A stretch of 64,000 nt of DNA. Origin: Owenia fusiformis (lineage: Eukaryota > Annelida > Polychaeta > Sabellida > Oweniidae). Location of the stretch: positions 8,358,989 to 8,422,988 of the forward strand of contig CAIIXF020000006.1 of assembly GCA_903813345.2 (NCBI GenBank). Reading direction: 5' to 3'. Shown in pieces: positions 49,301 to 54,369 of the stretch. Every line of letters begins with the position of its first letter. Positions within the stretch are counted from its first letter, which is position 1. The translations under genes and the position numbers were made by a program. The notes under the pieces were generated by a model. The model was not told where the DNA came from, searched no databases, and saw nothing but the letters and a program-made list of their open reading frames with translations.

Positions 49301-50071
49301 AATCAGTCTATCATTACTCAGCCATTACAGGGATCTAGGATTAAAGACGACTCAGTGACAGAGCTGTATACTATTCAATGAATCCAGAGTATCACATAAC
49401 TAAATTTCTATTTTTTCTACCTGATTGTACCCCAAGAATGAAAATACAGTGTATAGGGGTGACTTGAATGCCTAAAGATGTTTGAGTAAAATTTCTTATC
49501 TAACAATGAATACAGAACAAGATTATTCTTTTCTCACAAGATTCAAATGGTACAACAATGGCTGACAATATAACAGAGTTCAGACAAAGTCAAGATGGGT
49601 GATCAATGGATTGTTTGGTTTACATCTGATCATGGGCATGATCTGATCAAAAGTGTACATCAACTGATGCCACGCAAAAACAAATATGTGTGTGTTGCTC
49701 AAGATGAACCTACAGTACAAGTCCTTGGCTTTGGTTGATGACTACAAAATAAAGTTGAATGCTACAATGAAACCATACATGTTAGATCAAACAACTCTAG
49801 AGGGTTTCACTTTCATGTTATGTTCACAAGTTCATGTTATGTTCACAAGTGGCCAACTGACCAGCATAGATTTCTGTAGATCTAGCAGGTGGTTGGAAAT
49901 GAAGAGTTTGAACAAATAATTTTGTAAGAGAGATCTTGAAAATGCAATGAAACACAAGTAAACACATTATTTGTCAAAATATCATAATTGCATAGTTATA
50001 AATGTTGTAGTTTACCTTATAGCAACGCGAACACTGGTGCCATCGTTCGAATCTCTCGACTCTTCAGCCAT
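1229..50071 (-). CDS. KIF21: KIF21-type kinesin-4 gene, 27 exons, 3' end off window
   Basis: Plus-end-directed microtubule motor of the kinesin-4 family; vertebrate KIF21A/B limit microtubule growth and are tethered at the cortex by KANK proteins (family knowledge). Seen: 27 GT-AG exons in consistent phase, listed individually below, about 1,298 residues. Residues 1-408 form the motor domain with P-loop GQTGSGKT split by an intron, switch I SSRSHA and switch II DLAGSE, plus the neck. Next come a coiled coil, an Asp/Glu-rich tract (exon 13), long coiled coils (exons 14-21) and a Ser/Arg-rich linker (22-27). Human KIF21A is about 1,670 residues with a C-terminal WD40 propeller; that part must lie left of base 1. 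The ATG has a strong context (A at -3, G at +4). Family assignment is near certain; exact splice sites are by eye. Confidence 0.96.
1331..4217. other. KIF21 introns 26 and 25
   Basis: AT-rich intron sequence around exon 26 (2722-2820). A CCCCC(A)n imperfect duplication lies at 2396-2445. No gene or bounded transposon was recognised. Confidence 0.5.
2722..2820 (-). CDS. KIF21: KIF21 exon 26, basic Ser/Arg linker
   Basis: Encodes [20 protein letters not shown] and [12 protein letters not shown]. It is 99 bp, phase 2 on both sides. The [10 protein letters not shown] motif recurs in exon 27. No firm vertebrate counterpart is recalled; the model rests on phase, splice sites and the paired motif. 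Confidence 0.75.
4218..4397 (-). CDS. KIF21: KIF21 exon 25
   Basis: Pro/Ser-rich linker containing [14 protein letters not shown], nearly identical to vertebrate KIF21 IPEPSPVTRRK. 180 bp, entered and left in phase 2, donor GTAAG. Confidence 0.9.
4779..5014 (-). CDS. KIF21: KIF21 exon 24, candidate KANK-binding site
   Basis: Starts [19 protein letters not shown], the counterpart of vertebrate ARRRTTTQMELLYADSSE, the short helix by which KIF21A binds the ankyrin repeats of KANK1 (family knowledge, recalled). The rest is Pro/Ser-rich ([17 protein letters not shown]). 236 bp, phase consistent. Retention of the motif suggests cortical tethering is ancient; that part is inference. Confidence 0.9.
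5196..5286 (-). CDS. KIF21: KIF21 exon 23
   Basis: Encodes [20 protein letters not shown] and [10 protein letters not shown], leading into ARRK of exon 24 as vertebrate KIF21 leads into KARRRTTT. Two in-frame acceptors lie 12 bp apart (after 5286 or after 5274), so the product may differ by four residues. The donor is GTGCGT. Confidence 0.8.
5287..8311. other. KIF21 intron 22
   Basis: AT-rich intron of 3 kb without a recognisable gene or bounded element. Confidence 0.5.
8312..8357 (-). CDS. KIF21: KIF21 exon 22 (46-bp micro-exon)
   Basis: Encodes [14 protein letters not shown], a Ser-rich linker. It was found by phase: it needs one base from exon 21 and leaves two for exon 23, and both borders have GT-AG. 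The acceptor GTTAATTTCAG is good. A transposon copy starts about 18 bp upstream of the acceptor. Vertebrate KIF21 has a Ser/Pro-rich stretch here, but sequence similarity alone would not prove it. Confidence 0.75.
8376..8665 (+). mobile_element. MITE copy A with GATGCAACAACACC motifs
   Basis: Begins CACTGGGGGGTATCG followed by a 29-bp palindrome around TGATGCAACAACAC (8391-8419), and ends in several spaced GATGCAACAACACCA units. A second copy lies inverted at 11735-12026. No coding capacity is seen. It starts roughly 18 bp upstream of the acceptor of KIF21 exon 22. The superfamily is not determined. Confidence 0.75.
9006..9185 (+). repeat. 62-bp tandem repeat, 2-3 diverged copies
   Basis: The unit begins TTAGTACCTCAA and contains GAAATACTCRATTCTGATTG. 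Copies start near 9008 and 9070, with a decayed third near 9128. In KIF21 intron 21. Confidence 0.7.
9448..9614. repeat. Long imperfect hairpin (fold-back MITE)
   Basis: The first and last 17 bases are perfect inverted complements (ACAAATAGTGACTGCCA). The arms continue with short mismatches to a loop near 9530 containing TCGTCC. It contains repeated TCCTGTCCACTGAC sequence on opposite strands. It lies in KIF21 intron 21, so the transcript could fold, but a decayed fold-back transposon is the simplest reading. Confidence 0.75.
9905..10440 (+). repeat. Diverged direct repeat, about 350-bp spacing
   Basis: GGACTAACARAACAATWGTWRACCTCTC-like sequence occurs at about 9918 and 10267, each followed by a TCGGTATACAATTTTGCC block (10050 and 10366). 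Each copy also contains internal complementary stretches (GTCAACAGT / ACTGTTGAC). Non-coding. Confidence 0.65.
10994..11300. mobile_element. hAT5-like MITE with CAGGGGCGGAT ends
   Basis: Imperfect terminal inverted repeats CACTGGCGGAT / CAGGGGCGGAT (read inward) enclose G- and C-homopolymers and GGGCC-rich repeats. A 5-bp target duplication TACAT flanks it (10989-10993, 11301-11305). Open frames inside are low-complexity and not genes. Confidence 0.8.
11735..12026 (-). mobile_element. MITE copy B, inverted relative to copy A
   Basis: Reverse complement of 8376-8665 at high identity, including the GATGCAACAACACC palindrome at 11980-12012 and TTCCGGTGATAGATTTTCGT. The two copies face each other across most of KIF21 intron 21, so the pre-mRNA could pair over 3 kb. 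Confidence 0.75.
12239..12561. repeat. 162-bp tandem duplication covering part of KIF21 exon 21
   Basis: Copy 1 is 12239-12400 and copy 2 is 12401-12561, about 95 percent identical by eye. Copy 2 contains the real exon end and donor. Copy 1 has the same coding stretch (one Leu for Val) and donor but lacks the 5' 44 bp and the acceptor. Confidence 0.92.
12464..12605 (-). CDS. KIF21: KIF21 exon 21, coiled coil; 3' part duplicated downstream
   Basis: Encodes [20 protein letters not shown] and [17 protein letters not shown], ending LLGADQ, matching the vertebrate ITSATQNQLLFHMLKEK...LLGHALQ region. It ends one base into a codon. The last 98 bp, the donor and 60 bp of intron are repeated just downstream at 12239-12400. 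Confidence 0.93.
12936..13154 (-). CDS. KIF21: KIF21 exon 20, regulatory coiled coil
   Basis: Encodes [31 protein letters not shown], then [19 protein letters not shown]. This aligns with the vertebrate ISDCQANIMQMEEAK...EARYLLDHFL region, the autoregulatory coiled coil where human KIF21A eye-movement-disorder variants cluster. 219 bp, phase 0/0. Confidence 0.95.
13310..13384 (-). CDS. KIF21: KIF21 exon 19
   Basis: A 75-bp exon encoding [20 protein letters not shown] and KMGNK, matching vertebrate REELTKRREKLSKRREK. Part of the antiparallel regulatory coiled coil thought to keep the motor autoinhibited. Phase 0/0. Confidence 0.92.
13425..14000. mobile_element. Dispersed repeat with GGACGGACGG tract, family R1 copy 1
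   Basis: Left end AATCCCATCGAAC and right end GTTCGATGGGATAAT form inverted ends. Inside are ACCAAATATGAACAAAATCG, GGCCGCCATTTTT units and a GGACGGACAGACGG microsatellite near 13912-13953. The same family is at 32537-33250. No coding capacity. In KIF21 intron 18. Confidence 0.8.
14591..14659 (-). CDS. KIF21: KIF21 exon 18
   Basis: A 69-bp exon encoding [20 protein letters not shown] and WLK, equivalent to the vertebrate [20 protein letters not shown] segment at the start of the regulatory coiled coil. Phase 0/0. Confidence 0.92.
14838..15014 (-). CDS. KIF21: KIF21 exon 17
   Basis: Encodes a basic segment with [11 protein letters not shown] and [15 protein letters not shown]. The vertebrate counterpart is RPMSDKVAGK...SKTARMKWQLLERR. 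The basic linker sits between coiled coils. 177 bp, phase 0/0. Confidence 0.95.
15284..15460 (-). CDS. KIF21: KIF21 exon 16, coiled coil
   Basis: Encodes [20 protein letters not shown], then [19 protein letters not shown] and VLRRKQEE. It matches the KIF21 segment [13 protein letters not shown]...VLRRKTEE. 177 bp, phase 0/0. Confidence 0.96.
15781..15974 (-). CDS. KIF21: KIF21 exon 15, coiled coil
   Basis: Encodes [37 protein letters not shown] and ELSDMKKLK, a long heptad helix. It is the counterpart of vertebrate KKVRSEYEKKL...KEHARLLKNQSQYEKQL. 194 bp, ends in phase 0. Confidence 0.95.
16171..16365 (-). CDS. KIF21: KIF21 exon 14, coiled coil
   Basis: Encodes [20 protein letters not shown], then [20 protein letters not shown] and [13 protein letters not shown]. 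It is collinear with the vertebrate LANITCEIAIKQKLIDELE region, one of the most conserved KIF21 coiled coils. 195 bp. Confidence 0.95.
16851..17023 (-). CDS. KIF21: KIF21 exon 13, acidic tract
   Basis: Encodes an almost uninterrupted Asp/Glu run ([20 protein letters not shown] and so on) ending [12 protein letters not shown]21 proteins carry the same acidic stretch, probably regulatory or a charged spacer. The DNA is a GATGAT-type low-complexity repeat and may vary in length between alleles. 173 bp, phase consistent. Confidence 0.92.
17085..18135. mobile_element. Dispersed repeat with GGAC microsatellite
   Basis: Left part contains GGACCCACGGTCCTATGCTC, right end a GGACGGACGGACAGACAGAC tract (18060-18105) followed by CATAGGCTCACTGTGTGAGC. 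Internally it has repeated TTTTGACGTCAAA and TGACCTTTC-like steps. This fits a non-autonomous transposon or unclassified repeat in KIF21 intron 12. No frame of interest. Confidence 0.6.
18474..18777 (-). CDS. KIF21: KIF21 exon 12
   Basis: Encodes coiled-coil residues ([19 protein letters not shown]), a Ser/Thr/Pro-rich linker ([14 protein letters not shown]) and a Lys-rich helix ([18 protein letters not shown]). Vertebrate KIF21 has the same order: YIKEIEDLRAKLLESEA followed later by a Lys-rich stretch. 304 bp, entered in phase 1 and left in phase 2. Confidence 0.94.
19015..19080 (-). promoter_or_regulatory. Triple tandem 5' splice sites after KIF21 exon 11
   Basis: A 24-bp unit ending ATTTCAG is repeated three times. 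Donor GT follows the first two (exon ends 19063 and 19039) and GC the third (19015). All leave the exon in phase 1, so each choice adds 8 residues and still joins exon 12. Confidence 0.75.
19063..19255 (-). CDS. KIF21: KIF21 exon 11, first coiled coil; tandem donors
   Basis: Starts [17 protein letters not shown] and continues through a heptad-rich stretch ([17 protein letters not shown]) to ISG. The donor used here is the first of three equally spaced candidates: the exon could extend to 19039 or 19015, each adding 24 bp (8 residues) without changing frame. Coiled coil 1 of KIF21 follows the motor in the same way. Confidence 0.92.
19494..19689 (-). CDS. KIF21: KIF21 exon 10, end of motor and neck
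   Basis: Encodes [20 protein letters not shown], then [20 protein letters not shown] and the start of the neck coiled coil, ending in MEYKT. This completes a motor-plus-neck of 408 residues, the expected size. 196 bp. Confidence 0.97.
19957..20072 (-). CDS. KIF21: KIF21 exon 9, microtubule-binding region
   Basis: Encodes [20 protein letters not shown] and [18 protein letters not shown], the loop 12/alpha 5 microtubule-binding signature of kinesins. It is 116 bp and ends two bases into a codon finished by exon 10. Confidence 0.97.
20442..20609 (-). CDS. KIF21: KIF21 exon 8, switch II
   Basis: An acidic loop ([10 protein letters not shown]) is followed by [20 protein letters not shown], the switch II DxxGSE motif, and the relay helix start [33 protein letters not shown] is essentially identical to vertebrate KIF21, making this the most diagnostic exon. 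168 bp, phase 0/0. Confidence 0.97.
21007..21138 (-). CDS. KIF21: KIF21 exon 7, switch I
   Basis: Encodes [19 protein letters not shown] and then [12 protein letters not shown], the switch I region that senses the gamma phosphate. It is 132 bp, phase 0/0. All catalytic switch I residues are present. Confidence 0.96.
21546..21638 (-). CDS. KIF21: KIF21 exon 6, motor domain
   Basis: A 93-bp exon encoding 31 residues including [17 protein letters not shown], the strand before the switch I helix. Phase 0/0 with clear GT-AG borders. Confidence 0.95.
22047..22103 (-). CDS. KIF21: KIF21 exon 5, motor domain
   Basis: A 57-bp exon encoding [19 protein letters not shown], the conserved kinesin YNE..DLL segment. 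KIF21 proteins share the DTTRD continuation. Phase 0/0. Confidence 0.95.
23703..23885 (-). CDS. KIF21: KIF21 exon 4, P-loop
   Basis: Begins [14 protein letters not shown], completing the nucleotide-binding P-loop, and continues with [15 protein letters not shown] and [13 protein letters not shown]. It is 183 bp, phase 0 at both ends. Vertebrate KIF21 has TGAGKT here; Ser for Ala is common in kinesins. Confidence 0.96.
23886..28581. other. KIF21 intron 3
   Basis: 4.7-kb intron. It contains the TTAA-flanked MITE at 26326-26611. A 25-mer at 24451-24475 recurs inverted at 44765-44789 with two mismatches. No exon or other gene was found. Confidence 0.55.
26326..26611. mobile_element. piggyBac-like MITE with TTAA duplication
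   Basis: Flanked by TTAA at 26322-26325 and 26612-26615. The ends match as inverted repeats: CCTCTTGAATCCCAGG against CCTCTTGACTACCTGG. 286 bp, non-coding. TTAA duplications occur in piggyBac and Kolobok elements; the CCY start favours piggyBac. Confidence 0.82.
28582..28624 (-). CDS. KIF21: KIF21 exon 3, motor domain up to the P-loop
   Basis: A 43-bp micro-exon encoding [14 protein letters not shown], the first half of the kinesin P-loop (FAYGQ-TGSGKT); an intron splits it after GQ. The flanking introns are 2.8 kb and 4.7 kb. Too short to be seen as an open frame, but phase and motif are unambiguous. Confidence 0.95.
28625..31401. other. KIF21 intron 2
   Basis: 2.8-kb AT-rich intron with (AT)n runs near 29491-29505 and a (TA)n(C)n run at 30718-30740. 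No gene found. Confidence 0.5.
31402..31581 (-). CDS. KIF21: KIF21 exon 2, motor domain
   Basis: Encodes [14 protein letters not shown], then [13 protein letters not shown] and [11 protein letters not shown], the first motor strands. TPGEPQV is a KIF21 signature. The acceptor is preceded by a T-run and CAG. The exon ends GG and the codon is completed by exon 3. It is 180 bp in a consistent phase. Confidence 0.95.
31932..32503. mobile_element. 572-bp MITE with TTA duplication
   Basis: Ends read inward CCCTACTATCACACC and CCCCCCTATCACACC, then share AAACTAGTTCT. TTA is duplicated at 31929-31931 and 32504-32506, verified by the uninterrupted target in the neighbouring tandem copies. The interior has repeated TCTGTTTACGAACTTCATG-like segments. 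A 3-bp TTA duplication fits PIF/Harbinger or CACTA-type elements. Confidence 0.88.
32537..33250. mobile_element. Dispersed repeat family R1 copy 2
   Basis: Shares the right half with 13425-14000, including GGACGGACAGACG, then TATATCCCTCCGAACTTCGT and TCGATGGGATAATAACAAT. Internally it carries about 165-bp tandem units with TATGAACAAAATCGCTC and GGCCGCCTACTACC. The left inverted end is missing, so the copy is 5'-truncated. Confidence 0.8.
33922..34449. mobile_element. 528-bp fold-back MITE with 5-bp duplication
   Basis: Almost the whole element is a palindrome, with arms of about 250 bp and a short loop near 34175-34200. Ends CACTGGTAATCCGCTCGATTA / CACTGGTGATCCACTCGATTA differ at two bases. 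AACTG is duplicated at 33917-33921 and 34450-34454. In KIF21 intron 1. Confidence 0.9.
34455..37046. other. KIF21 intron 1, stretch without recognised elements
   Basis: AT-rich. I find no supported gene or bounded repeat here. Confidence 0.45.
37047..37395. repeat. Diverged inverted repeat, arms about 170 bp
   Basis: GGCCTCCTAGACTTTCACAA on the left mirrors GGCCTCCTAACTTCCACTAA read on the other strand from 37395. Further inside, AACCACAGTTYTCACAA and CACATTTCTTCACTCG / CATATTTCTCCACTCG correspond, converging near 37210 (CACACAGCTTTGTGG). Arms are roughly 70 percent identical. Each arm keeps an open frame of about 45 codons reading ..RVxKxVxERGxxGxRLKN..; no family recognised. Confidence 0.65.
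39307..40451. mobile_element. hAT-like element, 1,145 bp, with a nested MITE
   Basis: Inverted ends TAGTGCCTGAACGACAG / TAGTGCCCGAACGACAG. An 8-bp target duplication TATAATAG lies at 39299-39306 and 40452-40459, the hAT signature. The interior has many CGACAG subterminal units. A 371-bp element is inserted at 39324. No transposase frame, so it is non-autonomous. Confidence 0.9.
39324..39694 (+). mobile_element. 371-bp MITE (family P) nested in the hAT-like element
   Basis: Ends TACCCT...AGGGTA with a 9-bp duplication GAACGACAG at 39315-39323 and 39695-39703. It contains CCAAT boxes, TGACGTCA, a GGGCGGGGC box and TATA-like TTTATATGG. A second copy is at 46631-47009. The 9-bp duplication fits Mutator- or Merlin-type elements; superfamily uncertain. 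Confidence 0.88.
40460..42076. other. KIF21 intron 1, unassigned
   Basis: AT-rich intron sequence; no gene or bounded element recognised. Confidence 0.45.
42077..42449 (+). repeat. 17-bp minisatellite, about 22 copies
   Basis: The unit GTTGGTGAGGCAATTGT varies at two positions (GG/GA and TGT/TAT). It is gap-free with almost no length variation. Translation gives a repeated peptide on the minus strand, which is a by-product and not a gene. Confidence 0.95.
43805..44078 (+). repeat. 139-bp tandem duplication
   Basis: 43805-43943 is repeated at 43944-44078 with almost no differences (CGACTGTTTTGTACTTTTTT to CAACCTCAAATGC). The period is not a multiple of three. An open frame crosses it ([20 protein letters not shown]), but no family is recognised and it lies inside intron 1. 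Confidence 0.9.
46631..47009 (-). mobile_element. MITE family P, second copy, inverted
   Basis: Reverse complement of 39324-39694 with about 95 percent identity and a small insertion (CCTTGTACCG). The 9-bp duplication ACAACTTTG is at 46622-46630 and 47010-47018. Confidence 0.9.
47732..47937. mobile_element. hAT5-like MITE with CAGGCCCGTAGCCAGG ends
   Basis: Perfect 16-bp inverted ends CAGGCCCGTAGCCAGG at both sides, with C/G homopolymers and GAACCCCCC units inside. AGAAG is duplicated at 47727-47731 and 47938-47942. 206 bp, non-coding. This end sequence is widespread in animal genomes. Confidence 0.88.
47938..50015. other. KIF21 intron 1, proximal 2 kb
   Basis: AT-rich, no bounded element. 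A short direct duplication TTCATGTTATGTTCACAAGT sits near 49812-49851. Confidence 0.5.
50016..50071 (-). CDS. KIF21: KIF21 exon 1 (start codon)
   Basis: Encodes [18 protein letters not shown] plus two bases of an Arg codon, matching the short N-terminus before the first motor beta strand of KIF21. The donor is GTAAAC. The ATG is at 50069-50071 with A at -3 and G at +4. An 18.4-kb intron follows. The Arg codon is completed by exon 2, giving VRVAIR-IRPQ, the typical kinesin start. Confidence 0.9.
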
Positions 50072-50643
50072 CGTGATTTTTTTTTAAAAATCCACAAATT
50101 TATGGGAGGCAAAATAAATCCAAACTGGTTGCACCCTGTCTCACATAACTTATCCAATATATCGGCCACTACATATTCTCTCTGTAACAACCTTAATTAC
50201 ACTTGGTAATCAACAGATCTTCACTTAATTTGCATTTTATTCATGCAATTTTTAAACCGTGGTTCTAATTTTCTTTTCTGAAGACCCCTTAGAAGAAGAC
50301 ATAAAAGATTGCTGATTTTCTCCAAGTTACTACTGACATCTATACATGAAACAAGAAATAAAACCATGTCAAAATGCGCTTTGGGATCAAAAGCCTGTAG
50401 TATCCTTTTGAGAGAAATGTTCCTAGTTTGTTTCCTTTATATCGATTGGTTGATCAGTGTCCTTATGTTCCTGGCATGGGTGTATAAAAAAATCAATTAA
50501 TAAATTTTGTTGAAAAACATTAACAAAAGTTTCAAATGCACCATGCTTGGCTCGTGGTGATGCAAACTCAAAAATCGCACCCCGACCAGCCCCCCTTGAC
50601 AATTGCTGGAGCTCTACGCCGCTGCTGGTCTGTCTGTCTGCTT

Positions 50644-50823
50644 GGGCCAGACTGCTATAGCCTCCCATGTTAAAAAGGTCACTGCTCAACTCCAACTGTT
50701 CAACAGTCCTCCTAATAGTGTAGTTTCTAAATAGCAGATAAAGCTGATATAGTAGGCCTAATAGATGTCACCCTTGTCATTATTCATTTTGCTCGGGCCA
50801 GACTGCTATAGCCTCCCATGTTA
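50644..50823 (+). repeat. Direct repeat of a 30-bp block, 150 bp apart
   Basis: GGGCCAGACTGCTATAGCCT followed by CCCATGTTA occurs at 50645-50673 and again at 50795-50823. Both lie 570-750 bp upstream of the KIF21 start codon, in the presumed promoter region. Confidence 0.85.
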
Positions 50824-50824
50824 T

Positions 50825-50870
50825 GGTACAATATAGTGACACGATAATATTCGTGTCACTATATTGTACC
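50825..50870. repeat. Perfect 20-bp hairpin
   Basis: Arms GGTACAATATAGTGACACGA and its exact complement around the 6-base loop TAATAT. It sits directly after the second copy of the 30-bp block. Possibly a tiny fold-back insertion, with duplication of the flank not evident. Confidence 0.9.
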
Positions 50871-50959
50871 GGTCATTTTAAAAAGAAATAAAAGAAATAG
50901 TACATTGTGGAGTATGATAATATAGTTGCATTGAATTTGACATTGCACTTATGTTTGGT

Positions 50960-51200
50960 ATTCCATCTAGAATTGTATTCAATGTGGCCCTATTGAGCCC
51001 TATTGTGCAGTCTACATTTTAAGACAAAGTGTTCAAGCGTTTCAATTTTAATTTTTTCATTGCAGCTCTCACAAAACTTCTCAACCTCTCAACTATCTCT
51101 CAACGGTATCCCCTCCCATTCGCCTGTGTTAATTCTTAAGTGGCCTTGTCCGACCATTAAACGTACCATTAAGTTACATCTTTTAATGAATCTCGAATCA
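50960..51200 (-). pseudogene. LINE reverse-transcriptase C-terminal remnant
   Basis: On the minus strand it reads MVGQGHLRINTGEWEGIPLR, one stop, then KFCESCNEKIKIETLEHFVL and KC. This is the C-x2-C...H...C zinc knuckle that follows the reverse transcriptase in many LINE and I/Jockey elements. Only about 70 codons remain, with a stop. Dead fragment. Confidence 0.6.
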
Positions 51201-51209
51201 CTCCTGTAA

Positions 51210-52387
51210 TTATGTTGATATCTTTGCAACATATTTGTTTTAGATCATCTTTAGTATGAGCAAAGGATTTTTCGAACTAAACTGAACTTTTTATCAGTGT
51301 GAATATTATTTTTCTGATGATTCCTGCATCTATGCATTATCTTACTCAGTCATTTCTGATCATTAAGCTTTGATTCTCAGAGTCTGGTATCACATCTAAT
51401 GAAGCATGTAAGCATTCCCTATGACACCACACAATCCACATGATCAATTTTTTTTTTAAATAGTCTTTATTCAGCTTTTGGTTATTTTACATGATCAATT
51501 TATTTTATAGTAAAAGCATTTAACAACATATTCAAGTTAACATTTTAATGTGTTTGGTAATTTATGAGAGTTTATTATGTATGTAAACAGGGTTAATAAA
51601 GCTCATTCTCTCAATTATTTTTGTTTGCCCCGGGTGCCTTGATTTCCGGTTACTATGACAGCCATTACTTATCTAATATTTCTGTTATACCAAATATTTT
51701 TTGATAGATTAATAAAGTATTCTATACTGCAGATTCAATGAGAATATATTGAAAAATAAAAAAATTAGAGAGATATTATGAGAACTTTATGATATACCCT
51801 CGTATATTGTTGAATGTATGATTAGAGTGTGCTTTGAGACATGTTCGATTTTCTAAAAGGAAAAGTTGATTGCTCCAAGGACTTTAAAGATACTGATTTT
51901 GGATGACCAAAATGAACTGAAACCAATGGATAGCATGAGATTTTTCAACGGAGAAATAACATGGGGAACACTTATCTTAAAGCAATTAAGTTTTTCTCTT
52001 TTCAACAATTATCTGATACATCAAAATAGAGAATGGTAAAGCATTAAACATTGTAAAAAATGATTGCATTTTTGGTGAAAATGGGGTCAACATCTAAAAA
52101 AGTGTGTTGAAGGGTTGATTGCTTGTTAAATATCTCCGAGTTTTGTTTGACTTTATTATTACTGTATATAATTTTCTTTGAGATAATGAATTGATCTAAA
52201 CGATAAACCTAAAAACGATAAAAAGGTGCAAATCTCTTAAAATATCATGGAAAACGAGAATTTGTGAGATTTCAAAGCTATATGGAAACTCATCTAATAG
52301 AGAAACTATGTCTCTCTTTACTATACTCTCCCTACGGCCCTGCTGCACTGCACCTATATAGAAAACATTTGTATTCTTAATCCACGG
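51210..52387. other. Intergenic, unassigned
   Basis: AT-rich sequence between the KIF21 5' region and the composite transposon. No supported gene. Confidence 0.4.
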
Positions 52388-52554
52388 TGTCCAACACAAA
52401 CGCTCTTACATGCATGACTGAGCGTTTCATTACTGAATCTAAACCAAGAAACGCTCTGGAGTAGGAAAACTGGCGGGCGCCGGGAAGGATGAGCCGTGTG
52501 ACGATTTCCCTAATAATGGGAATAAAGGTATGAGTTACTTATTTCGAGTATACC

Positions 52555-53860
52555 ATTTAGTCTGGATGTAGAGCCAGTAGAGGTGGAAATGCTTATTATA
52601 TGAACTTTTTTTGCATTTTCCGTTTAAACATGATATCCATATTCAGAAACTGTCGGATGCCCATCGATCATCCTTGAGGATTTTTTTTGGCGGCCATTTT
52701 GAATTTTCACACGTTTTATGTATTTTAGCCAGCATATTAGAACAGAAAACTAGCATACACATAAACATATCTTGCTGTTTTTTCTATAATAGAGTTTTAA
52801 TATGATGTATACCAATATGTTAGGTTCCAGAAATGTTTCTTGACAAAAAAAAAAAAAATTCAAGATGGCCGCCAACCTTACAATTTATGAAATGTCTCAT
52901 TCTGTGATAATATCAAATGGATATTAGTGTTTTCTACAAAATTATCAATAAATAATACTAAATACATCTGATTATGATCTCTTTCTCACATATAAAATAT
53001 CTGAAATGAGTAAAAAGTAACCTACATAATAATAATGATGTTCCACAAGGGTCATTTCTTAGTGCTATATATATCTTGAATTTATGAATTCTCTTCTTTT
53101 ACTAAGATTTCATCAAGGATTTCCCTCAATAAATCCTCATCAGTTTCTTCCAATTCCTGTTCAGTTACTGTCTTTGTATGTTGGTTATTGCATTCATTCC
53201 CCTTGCAAACACAGAACAATGTACATGATAAAGATGCCTTCGAGCATGAACATCGCCCAGTTCTACATACCTTGCCCTCCGATGCACATGTGAACTTAAT
53301 GAGTTTGAGAATTCCTTCAGGGGCACAGGGTGTATCCTTGGGCATTGTTGTTGGGACAAGTGAGCCCGTGCTATTAATTTCCCAACCATAATCTGTTGGA
53401 AGGATAAGTGGGGGTCAGGCATATCAGCATTTTTCCATATAGCTACTTGGAAATGAGCTCGCTTCACATGCTTGGAAAATGCTTCTGTTGTTGGTGGGAG
53501 GGATTTTAGCTTTGGTGCATTTGTAATGTGTTTTGCAGCATTTTATTTGCCCATACAGCATATCTCACATCAGACATTTTGTCTGTGACTTTAGGTGTAA
53601 TTCCATAACATCTAGATACAAATTCTGTTCAAGTTTTCTCAACTTCAGTCATGTCTGCATTGACATCTCCCAAGTTAGTGAGTGAGTATCTATTTAACAC
53701 CTACAGGACTGTTAGCTTGCCAATTCCATGCATGCAAGATGTCGTATCACTGCCATAGAGACCATGCACAGCTAACAAGTTTGGGATTTTTAATTTGTGT
53801 TCATTTACGGTTGCATTAATGTTAATGTTTGCTCTGCCAGATGATGTTCCCTCCATTATC
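52555..53860 (-). pseudogene. Left inverted copy: transposon nuclease C-terminus and CXC domain
   Basis: Reverse-complement copy of 55020-56335. The frame at 53082-53345 encodes the cysteine-rich domain (TCASEGKVCRTGRCSCSKAS ... FCVCKGNECNN) and an acidic tail (EDLLREILDEILVKEENS). Upstream, the nuclease end is frameshifted by a missing base in the AVWANK region near 53560. Nothing upstream of the nuclease middle is present; the copy breaks at 53860. The far end (52555-53080) is 3' untranslated sequence with GGCGGCCATTTTGAA. Confidence 0.85.
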
Positions 53861-54369
53861 ACTATTTGATGAAAATGGAGAAATTAAAATCACAACTTCA
53901 AAATCAACACTGAAACAAAAGTTACAGATTGAGGTGACCTCAAGAGGAAACAATTGCAATGTACGTGTCTTTGATGGGTGGATCATAACATGGCCGATGG
54001 CTGGCAAAATTGAAAACTTCTGTATTTTGTATTCTGTATTTCACTAAGTACATCCTGAGATTCCTAACCGAATCAGATGTATACCTTATCTTTGACAGAT
54101 ATAAAGACAATAGCATAAAGAACAGCACCAGGTCATCTCGAGCTCAATCAGCCAGGAGAGTGTATAAGTTCAGCTCTGACACACCTCTCCCTGCACAGAA
54201 TGTTGTTCTGAATGTGACTGAGAACAAGGTCCAGTTGATAAAGTGTGTCATCGACCATCTCACTCAAAAAGGTAGTGAAGGATCATTATCCAACATCCTT
54301 GTTATCACAGGTCTTGATCCAACACCTGTACAAATTCACAAAGGCAATATTGACCAACGTGATGACTTA
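53861..54369 (+). pseudogene. Transposon gene, segment upstream of the MITE
   Basis: Single-copy centre of the palindrome. One frame reads FDENGEIKITTSKSTLKQKL and IEVTSRGNNCNVRVFDGW; after a frame break near 54020-54045 (a short duplicated TGTATTTTGTATTCTGTATT run) another reads ESDVYLIFDRYKDNSIK, LPAQNVVLNVTENKVQLI and VITGLDPTPVQIHKGNID. DVYLIFDRY and VTENKVQLI are typical of a large family of transposon-derived invertebrate proteins that continue into an XPG-like domain. Interrupted, so not functional as it stands. Confidence 0.75.

Noticed and set aside
50825-50870. Rho-independent terminator or microRNA precursor
   Set aside because: Bacterial terminators do not apply, and a 20-bp perfect stem with a 6-base loop is too short for a typical precursor.
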